Origin: Arbacia lixula
Lineage: Eukaryota > Echinodermata > Echinoidea > Arbacioida > Arbaciidae
DNA: 64,000 bases
Assembly (NCBI GenBank): GCA_963669155.1
Contig: OZ022595.1
Location: 5,761,642-5,825,641 of the forward strand
Reading direction: 5' to 3'
Below, piece after piece: positions 55,641 to 64,000 of the stretch. The position numbers and the translations under genes are program-made. Every line of letters starts with the position of its first letter. The stretch's first letter is position 1. The notes under the pieces were generated by a model. The model was not told the origin of the DNA. It did no database searches and saw only the letters and a program-made list of their open reading frames with translations.

Positions 55641-56340
55641 ACTGATAATACAAACATATAGGTTTATAGAACGCAGAAACTATTCCATCAAGTTTATATT
55701 CTACTGCGCTTTATAGGACTCCTCAAATACTGGCTATTAATTAAATACATGTGTTTTGAGCTTTGATTTAAAGTTGTTTTACGGACGGTGTTTTCCTAAC
55801 TTTCGGGGGTATATGTCCCAGAGCTTGGGGGCTACACAAGCAAATGCTTGATCACTTAGCGTTACTTTTGTTTTGAAGGATGGAATCGGTAAAAGCAGAG
55901 GATCCGTTGAACTGCCCAAATTCTGACCATTATTACTGGTTTTATACCTCAATAATTCTGTAATTTACCCAGGAGCTTGACCAAGAAGTGTTTTGTATAC
56001 AATTAGTAAGACCTTGAATGCTATTCTCTGCCGCATTGGTAACCATTGCAGGTTCCCTAATATTGGTGTAATAAGTGTTTATCTCGTACAACCCAATATA
56101 AGCCTTGCACAGGTGTTTTGCACAGTTTCAGTAATTGTAAAGCTAATATAAACATCATGTATCCTTTAGAATTCGTATAATTGTATATGTTTTTCTATTT
56201 ATATGTACCTTGTGTGATGTCACATTCTTTATTCGTATCAATGTAAACCAGTGAAAATGAAATTTCCAATTGGACAATAAATTGCAATATCTATATCAAA
56301 TTAAAAAAAAAACGTTGAGAAATGCGATCAGTATCCTCCA
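55641..56340. other. Non-coding stretch after the LINE
   Basis: No protein can be supported. The text around 55790-56060 looks like an old untranslated part of a retroelement, but no match can be named. Confidence 0.4.
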
Positions 56341-56349
56341 CACAAGCAG

Positions 56350-56830
56350 ACTCTGAAAATGTACATATTTTGTGTACAAAGACAGACGCGAGGGCGCCAC
56401 CACCAAAAACAACGGGCGTCTTCGCTTTACCATAATACACATTATTACCAAATTCAATGATCCGAAAAGAACTGCAGCCAGTAGGGCGCTTACAAGAAAG
56501 TTTACCTTTTTGTGTACAAAGACGGACCAAGCGAGGGCGCCACCACCAAAAACAATAGGCGTCTTTGCCTTACCATAATACACCTTCATACCAAATTTGA
56601 AGATGATCCGAAAATAGCTGCAGCCAGTAGAGCGCTCACAAGAAAATGTACCTTTTTGTGTACAAAGACCCACCAAGCAAGGGCGCCACCACCAAAAACA
56701 ATAGGCGTCTTTGCTTTACCATAATACATCTTCATACCAAATTTGACGATGATCCGAAAGGCGTCTTTGCTTTACCATAATACATGTTCATACCAAATTT
56801 GACGATGATCCAACGAAGTGCAGCTAGTAG
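56350..56830. repeat. Tandem repeat of about 143 bp plus a 55-bp duplication
   Basis: TGTGTACAAAGAC recurs at 56371, 56511 and 56657. Units share GGGCGCCACCACCAAAAAC, GGCGTCTTTGC and ATACCAAATTTGA. At the end a 55-bp part is duplicated (56704 and 56759). Open frames here run through the repeats and are not convincing genes. Confidence 0.88.
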
Positions 56831-56849
56831 AGCTCTCACAAGGATATCT

Positions 56850-57520
56850 CTGCAGCGCGGACGCTGTAGCGGACGCGGCGGTGGCGGCGGTGGCGCGACA
56901 AGGCCAAATCCATAGTATCCTCCGAACTCTGTTCGGGGGATACAATAATTATGGAATAGTGTTTTACGAAGGATAGGCGACATGTTTCCATATTTCTGAT
57001 GTAGTCCAGTGCAAAAGTGGCTTCGGGTTGATGGTATAGATGCAATGTGTAACCATGGTAACCTACTATAACGCGCTTTATGTACCCATGCAGCCATGTT
57101 TAATTACCGGTTTAAACCTTGATCTTATATGCGACTTTTGCAACTTGCTGCAGAGCCTTGATAAACCCTAAATGCCCGAAGCAAACTTTCGCCAGACTGA
57201 TGATTCTGTGACGGACAAAGGGGCAGCATTGCCAAATGGTTTGGGATTTGTAAATTAGTGTGAGTAGCCTTTAATGTACACGAGAGGATCCATGCTCGCT
57301 TACTGCCTCAAAGCAAACCTGTTTAGTCTTATTGAAGTACGCGTAGTATTATAGAGATGTACGAGTTCCATGTTAGAAATCCAGAGTCAGAAAAATATTA
57401 TTTTGCGTTGCGTTGAGTATATGTCGGAGTGGTTCGGTGGTTGCAAGGAGAAGTGAAGAGGAGATGAAGAGATTCCCTAACATCTTGAGAAATCCACGAT
57501 GTAGATTATGAATTCTGATT
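56850..57520. other. Non-coding stretch with a GGC-rich patch
   Basis: A short GGCGGT-rich patch lies near 56855-56895. Otherwise no gene, LTR or RNA was recognised. Confidence 0.4.
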
Positions 57521-57539
57521 GGTCAAAATTTCCCGCTGT

Positions 57540-60060
57540 ATAAATACACAAAGAAAATGTGAAACAATCCTGAAAATGAGAGCAAAATAAATAAAATGTT
57601 CACCGAAAGTTTAACACGAGTTACTGCACGTAGCGAGCAGGCAAATGCACACGACGACGCGATCTCGTCTTCCGCACCTCCGGTGCAGGTAGCGACGGAG
57701 GAGAAAGCGTGGGAGACGAGCTGGAAGGGGAAGTGGTAGCCGTGGACGTGGCAGGGGGCGTGGCAGGGGGCGCGGTACGCCCAATCTGGGTGCTGACATA
57801 CGACGGCTTTTGTTGAGCACGGGTGCCGCGCGGACGCATTTCGTGCTTGACCTTGCAGTAGCGAGCAGACGACGACCCAATCTCGTCTTGGGTGCTTCCT
57901 TACTGTATCATCCCGGGTGAAAACATAGGAGGATGAGTGCAGATCCGTGTTCACATACGACGGCTTTGTTGAGCACGTGCCGCGCGGATGCATGTCGCGC
58001 ATGAACTTGCGCTGGCGATGGACGTAGTCGCATGGGTCGAAGTCGTTGACCGTGCCGGATGTAGCAACGAATTCACCAGGTAGGCGACGTATAGTGTCGT
58101 ACACAAGTAGAGCACGCAAGATCAGCTTTGACTGCAGCGCGTATTCCGAGTAGACCTTGCGGTCGATGCTCCGTCCAACGTGTGTCACCATGTGCTTTAA
58201 GCGATGCTTTAAGCTAACGATGTAATCGCTCGACCAGGCCGTTAGCAGCGGGTTGGTAGGCCGTAGTGCGCAGGCGATTGCCAGGTGTAGGAGAAGATGG
58301 GATTTGAATTGGTGGCCCCTATCAGTCGTGATGGTGGACGGGGTGCTAAATCGAGCGACCCAATTCGTGATGAAAACGCGAGCGATAGTCTCCACTAAAA
58401 TATCTGATATCGGGAATGCCTCCGGCCAACGCGTGTACCGATCCACGCATGTCAGGAGATACGAAAAACCTTCTGATGGCGGGAGCGGGCCGACGATGTC
58501 GATGTGTACGTAGTCGAAAACGTGCCGAGCGGTACATTGTTGTGACGATGCACCTTACATTGCTGGCAGTCAAGCGCACGTCACGGTTGATTCCAGTCCA
58601 CACGAACCTGTCTGTGATGAGTTTCTGCGTTGCACGAACTCCTGGATGAGACAGATTGTGCAGAGAACGGAAGACTGACCTACGGAACAAGACAGGTATG
58701 TACGGGCGAGGGAACCCGGTGGACATGTCGCTTAATATCGTGCAATGCAATGAGAGAATAGGGACGGGTACGAGCTGAAGCGAGGTGTCGCTGAAGTGCG
58801 CGATTTCGTCATCGCCTTCCTGGGCGATAGCGATGGCGTCGAAGTCGCTTTTCGCGTCATTGAACTCGAGGCTGTTGATGTGCGAGTGGGAGAGGGCATC
58901 AGCGGCGAGGTTGTCGCTGTCTGAGGTGTGCCTTAAGCCCGATGTGAACTGGGAAATCAGGTCCAAATGCCTGACTTCGCGTGGCGTATATTTGTCTGGC
59001 CGGGCATTGAGCGCGTGGGTGAGGGGCTTGTGGTCAGTGTATACGCAAGAGACGTCCTTCGAGGAGATGGCGGAAATGTTTGATGCACAGATACACGGTC
59101 ATTAGCTCTCTGTCAAACGTGCTGCTACAGGTATCCGCTGGCTGTAAGCGCTTGGAAAATAACGCGCGTGGCTGCCATATCCCGTCCACACATTGTTGCA
59201 ACGCCCCACCCACATCCATGTCCGAAGCATCAGTGAGGAGGCACAGTGGGGCGTCGGTCTTGGGGTGAACGAGCATTGTCGCGTTGGCTAATGCACATTT
59301 CGCGGCATCAAATGCATGCTGAAGATCCTCGAGCGTGATAGGCTGATTAACATTGTTCTTTAACATGTCCTTTAACATGTCGGTTAAAGGCTGCATAGCA
59401 TCAGCACACCGCGGGATGAATCTGCGGTAGAAATTGACAAGTCAAAGGAATTCTCGCAACTGTCAAAGCTAAATCGGTGGGGGTAGGTCAAGGATGGCTT
59501 TTAGCTTGTCAGGGAGAGGAGCGATGCTGGCGTGGTCGACGACGTGGTAGAGAAAATGCAGTGACGGGGCGCCGAGCTCGCATTTGGCCGGGTTGATAAT
59601 GACCCCGTATTCAGCGAACCGTGCGAAAAAGGTGCAAAGATGTTCTTCGTGTTCATCGGGCGAATCGCTTGCGACGAGGACATCAGCGATATCTGCGTAG
59701 GCGAACGGCAATTCACGGAAAACTTCGTCCGTGAACCTTTGAAACGTTTGTCCTGAGTTTCGGAGGCAAAGGGCATGCGGACGTATTCAAACAATCCAAT
59801 GAGCGTGGTGATGGCCGTTTTGTGGACGTCGGATGGGTGCATGAGGATCTGATGGTAGGCTTTGACGAGGTTGATCTTGTAAAACATTGATTTCCCTTCC
59901 AAACCAGCCGAGATGATGCGAAGATGCGAAACGGGGTAGATTGAGTGCGCGATAATTCCCGCACGGTCGCCAGTCCCCCAGGGTCTTCTTGGCCTCATGT
60001 GCAGCGGCGACGACCAGTTGATCTTCGACGGGCGTACGATGCCAAGCTCCATCATGTGGT
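57540..60060 (-). pseudogene. Degenerate Ty3/Gypsy-type pol (RT, RNase H, integrase)
   Basis: Minus-strand pieces are in the Ty3/Gypsy order. Reverse transcriptase lies at 60055-59470 (GIVRPSKINWSSPLH, KINLVKAYHQILMHP), with the catalytic motif disrupted as AYADIADVLVAS. RNase H lies at 59396-59034 (CLLTDASDMDVGGALQQ, TFDRELMTVYLCIKHFRHLL), with the end DNLAADALSHS near 58900. The integrase zinc-binding part is SLHNLSHPGVRATQKLI and its core is DRYTRWPEAFPISD and TTDRG near 58330. A C-terminal FDPCDYVHRQRKFMRDMHP is near 58020. The frame shifts repeatedly. No LTRs, primer site or gag were found. Confidence 0.9.
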
Positions 60061-60177
60061 CGAATTCAACACGGGCGATTGCGAGTTATCGGGCGCAAGA
60101 CGTCGCGGGCGCTGAACGACCGGTGGGCCCGTCATTCATATGTGGTGCGTTAACCCCTACTTACTACAATTTTGTAT

Positions 60178-60225
60178 CACACCTGACGAAGTGTAGGAGC
60201 GGCGCACGAAACGTCGTGATCTTTT
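60178..60225 (+). ncRNA. Possible hammerhead ribozyme core
   Basis: CTGACGA (60183-60189, fitting CUGANGA) and GAAAC (60208-60212) are separated by a short hairpin with GTGT pairing to GCAC. This matches the conserved core and stem II of hammerheads found in Penelope-like and other retroelements. Stems I and III were not established: the third stem (ACG/CGT) has only one loop base. It sits beside the Ty3/Gypsy remnant but could belong to another element. Confidence 0.35.
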
Positions 60226-60539
60226 TCGATTCCGTTTGACCATACATTGTGAGACAAACGATTATCACTAGCCAACAGAACATTTGTTGATTTAAATACG
60301 ATCAGAACATCGCTTTAAGTCTTGTGGGAAGATGTTTTTCGTTCTCGGCCTGCTAACCAATACGAGTTTGCCTGTATGACAACATTACACCATATCCGCC
60401 CCCTCCTTGATTAAGCAACCAGGATAGATATTCTGAAATCCCCATAGACATTGTTTTTAGCCAGTCAGTTCCCGGAAGCAAGGGGTACAATCTGGTCTCG
60501 GCCACACCTACTTATGAACACCCGACCCTTTACCTAATA

Positions 60540-60985
60540 GAATCCTTATAAAACAATATATAGCCCATGATGGATGCACAGTATTACATGTTAGTGTGAT
60601 GGTGCAACTAGAACAATATTGTTCTTACATTATTTGAGTAATATTTCACCGTGTACTTAACCAACAAGTTTCGTGTGATTTACGGAACATTTCTGTACTG
60701 AAGCAAATGATTTATATAAGATTTATGTAAGAATATAAAATCCTTTGTTAAATGTCTGGTATATCAATTGCATGGTATGAATGGTAATATACTTGAATGG
60801 TTCATACAAATATTACGCATGTACTGCTACTGGTTATACTAATGCATGTACCAATAGAGCAATAACAACTCCCACGTATCCTAATGGTGCCACTACCATG
60901 ATTACTTCTACGAACACTTCCACTTTAAAATGTTTATTAATGCAATTTAACGTATACTTTAACCTATAAATACATGTCAGGAATT
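60540..60985. repeat. Dispersed repeat family, copy A
   Basis: About 445 bases including AATCCTTATAAAACA, TTTCGTGTGATTTACGGA and AGCAATAACAACTCCCACGT. It is repeated at 61480-61935 and partly near 62500 and 63110-63250. Confidence 0.85.
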
Positions 60986-61479
60986 GTAAATATTGTTAGC
61001 CATGCAGTACCCAACACAGCCCTTAAAAGAGAATCAATGGATCGTAAATCATATAATAGATTCCTTGGATGTAGGTCGGCACCTCATCGTCGGACAAATG
61101 GGAAGCCACAGGGATGTGAAGGTTATGGACCGCCGTTTTAGGAATATCGTCGGCTAAACGGGTACATCATAACGCAGCGTGGAGCCTTGTACAGGGGTGG
61201 ATTGAAATGGCCATGAACTAAACGAGGTATGTATCTACAGTGTGCGCGTGCTTCGCCGTGCATAATATCACGAACAAAATGCACTGATGTTCCCGTATTG
61301 TGTATCATGGTAACCATGGGTATCCAAACAACGGCGTGAATTCTATAGGGCCGAATGATCGATTAAATAGCTAATTAATTATTAACAAGCAAAAGAACCA
61401 TTCACAAAGATCGTCTCATTAAAAAAACGGGAAAGGGGAAAAATGTGTACACAAAGTGAATGTGAAAAAGGGGTATCAG

Positions 61480-61935
61480 AATCTTTATAAAACAGCATAT
61501 AGACCATGATATTGTTAGTGTGATTGCGGAACTTTAATTGTTCTTACATTATTTGAATAATTTTTCACTGTGTACTTAACCGACAAGTTTCGTGTGATTT
61601 ACGGAATATTTCTACACTGAAGCAAATGATTTCTGTAGGACTTATGTAAGAATATACAAACCTTTGTTGAATATCTGGTATATCAATTGCATGCTATGAA
61701 TGGTAATATACTTGAATGGTGCATACAAAGATTACGCATGTGGGTATACTAATATATGTATCGCTAGAGCAATAACAACTCCCACGTATTATAATGGTGC
61801 AAATTCTGTACTACTTCTACTGCCATGATTACGTCTACTCACACCTCCACTATAATATGCTTATTAATGCAATTTAACGTAGACGTAAATCTATGAATAC
61901 ATGTCAGGAATTGTAAATATTGTTAGCCATGCAGT
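61480..61935. repeat. Dispersed repeat family, copy B
   Basis: Direct copy of 60540-60985, offset by about 940 bases, sharing TTTCGTGTGATTTACGGA and ending with GTTAGCCATGCAGTACCCAA. It has small indels. Confidence 0.85.
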
Positions 61936-62568
61936 ACCCAACACTAATAGGATTTGGAAAAAACTAGATCTACACACCGTCGTCATGATTGTGTGTTGCA
62001 CATCGTATCTAGCATACTCTCTGACTGAGTCATACTCGTAATGCACCATTCATGACACTGTAGACAGTGTCTCTCTCCCAATGACTGCCAAACACGACCT
62101 AGTAATAATACTCCTCCCTGATATATCAAAATTAATTGATTGTTCTACATGAGAGCAACGTATCTTCAAACAAACATGATTTAATGTCAGTTGCAATATA
62201 TTTGCTCGGTCTGGGAACATAAGATAACAAATATTATGGAGCTCCATCCCCTGATTACACACTAAACATGTTGCCTTGGAGATTGTGAAAGTCCCTTTCG
62301 TATTATGATTTGTGCGGTCTGAAGGTCTTTGATTCATTCATGATTTGCTTTGAATAATATATGCCTGTATAACAAAACGTGATTTGGATGACATTTGAAA
62401 GAGTTTACCAAAGGTGTGACATGAAACTTAAAACTCAAAGTTTTAATGAAAGGTCCGGACACAAAAACTAATTTTGAACAAAATAAATATTCAGCAAATA
62501 TATGTAAATTATGTTAATCGCTTCATATTGTTACAACCACAATAACTCCCACCTATTGTAATGGTGTA

Positions 62569-62773
62569 ATGGTGCTACTACTATTTCTACGTCTCCTACT
62601 ACTTTTATCACTACTACTACTACCACTATACACTACTCCTACTACTTCTACTAGTACTATTACTACTCCCCCTACTACTTATTCTACTACTACTCCTCCT
62701 TCTCCTCCTACCACTACTACCTTTACTACTACTTCTATTACTACTACTACTACTACCACTACTACTACTACTT

Positions 62774-62816
<43 letters not shown>

Positions 62817-62821
62817 TACTT

Positions 62822-62857
<36 letters not shown>

Positions 62858-62871
62858 TACTACTTCTACTT

Positions 62872-62920
<49 letters not shown>

Positions 62921-62945
62921 TACTATTACTACTACCATGACTACT
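62569..62945. repeat. Long CTA/CTT microsatellite
   Basis: About 375 bases of imperfect CTA with CTT and CTC variants. It grew from the same spot in the dispersed repeat where the other copies have a few CTA-like triplets. Long frames through it (poly-Thr, Leu, Ser or Val) are artefacts. Confidence 0.97.
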
Positions 62946-63249
62946 ACATCTACTAACACTACCCCTAGGAAATGCTAAATGCAATTTTACAAAAGTGATT
63001 TTATTATCTTTAAGAAATTGTGCAAGATATGTAAAATAAAGTTTTAATCATAGGTGAAGACACAAGAAATAAATTAAAACAAAATGGATATTCAGCAGAA
63101 ATATGCAAATTAATGTCAGTCACTTGATACTAACATTACTACCTTATGTACTAATAGTTCTATATATGGCTACAGCAATAACAACTCCCACGTACAAAAA
63201 ATGGCGTTACTACCATACTTCGACTATTGCTAACACTACGACTATGGTA

Positions 63250-64000
63250 AGCTAATGAGTGTGATTTTACGTATAAACAAATTTACATTCGTGTCCAGAA
63301 TGTAATATATTCTTAAACTGAATAATATACAATACTTCAATGTGGCAAGATTATATCTACACACTGACATGACCGTCGCCATCATAATAGGCTCTCATGT
63401 ACTCCCACTCTCACTGACTGCACACGTAATGCACCTTTAGCGTGGCATTGTGGATGATCACTCTCTCTAGCAATGACTGCCAAACATGAACTTCCTCGTT
63501 AGCCTCACTGACACATAATGTCTAAATATTGTGCTCAAATGCATATTCCCCTGCTAGGCGTAACTCTGGCCATCAATTCCTAGATATTGTGGACAGTGTT
63601 GTAAGCATCTTGCGATGTTTCCTACCTCGTAACGTCATCTACACAACGCAGTAAAAGGTATCCGAACGACAGCGTGAATCCCAGAGTGCCGACTGTTCAA
63701 CCTGCCATGTTGTTTTGTGGGCAGGGAGCCAGAACTACTAGGTATTCAAAACCCTTTTTACACTTTGAAAAACAATGAAATATGAATTACATCTTCAATC
63801 AAATTGAAACTGACACCTCGTAAAGTCAAAGAATGTGTTTTTTTTTTCAAAGCTCGGTTTGTGAAATTTAATCGATTAGAACTTTTGTAATGATCATATT
63901 GCAATATTGAACAAAAATTTTAATTTTGGTCAAATTTCAACCTAACAAATGGTATGTTTCACATGATTTGTTAAGACCATAACAGTTAATATCGTGTATC
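63250..64000. other. Non-coding end of window
   Basis: No gene, RNA or mobile element could be supported. Confidence 0.4.

Noticed and set aside
56291-56724. Repetitive frames on both strands
   Set aside because: They follow the 143-bp tandem units and are shared by both strands; no domain is seen.
62569-62984. Poly-Thr, Leu, Ser and Val frames
   Set aside because: Pure microsatellite translation.
1-64000. CRISPR arrays, bacterial operons, rRNA or tRNA genes
   Set aside because: The window is clearly eukaryotic; the tandem repeats have no CRISPR-like spacer pattern, and no rRNA or convincing tRNA sequence was noticed, though a tRNA search was not run.

Overview
This is a window of invertebrate animal DNA, most likely from a marine deuterostome such as an echinoderm. 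It is AT-rich and has a gene split by very long introns. It carries many microsatellites and G/C homopolymer runs and a dense, nested load of transposons. The receptor domain mix (CUB, SRCR, WSC, Sushi) suits echinoderms, and a large foldback element recalls the TU elements described in sea urchins. The species is an inference and was not read directly.

The one convincing host gene is on the minus strand and spans about 39 kb (51082 down to 11640). Eight exons with good splice sites join into one open frame of 2610 bases, or 869 residues plus a stop. They encode a signal peptide (51082-50998), a CUB domain (45724-45389), an SRCR domain split over two exons (41928-41707 and 34163-34080), a WSC domain (33385-33140), a Sushi/CCP domain (32724-32533), a transmembrane helix (15361-15235) and a long cytoplasmic tail (12957-11640). 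Every junction up to the membrane exon is phase 1, the usual signature of exon shuffling, and the last junction is phase 2. The tail carries three NPxY motifs and several other tyrosine motifs, so the product looks like a signalling or endocytic scavenger-type receptor. The transmembrane helix is encoded by an ATC microsatellite and is mostly isoleucine.

The introns and flanks are filled with mobile DNA. The left flank (1-11.6 kb) has broken LINE pieces and a duplicated repeat. The intron between the Sushi and membrane exons holds a decayed LINE (18.5-21.0 kb), a 6.7-kb foldback element whose arms are tandem arrays of about 244 bp (23.2-30.0 kb), and a TIR element built on CGCGAAGTTA (30.4-31.5 kb). 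The intron between the two SRCR exons holds a CR1-like LINE (35.3-41.2 kb) split by a TA-flanked element (37.36-40.77 kb), which is itself split by another element with a perfect 8-bp target duplication (37.58-40.22 kb). A four-copy 157-bp tandem repeat lies just upstream of the first SRCR exon. Upstream of the gene (51.1-64 kb) are a second CR1-like LINE with its own two-level nested insertion, two tandem arrays, a broken Ty3/Gypsy-type pol, a possible hammerhead ribozyme motif, and a repeat family associated with CTA microsatellites.

Only the receptor gene appears to be a functional host locus. The reverse transcriptase and integrase reading frames are all broken by frameshifts, stops or insertions.
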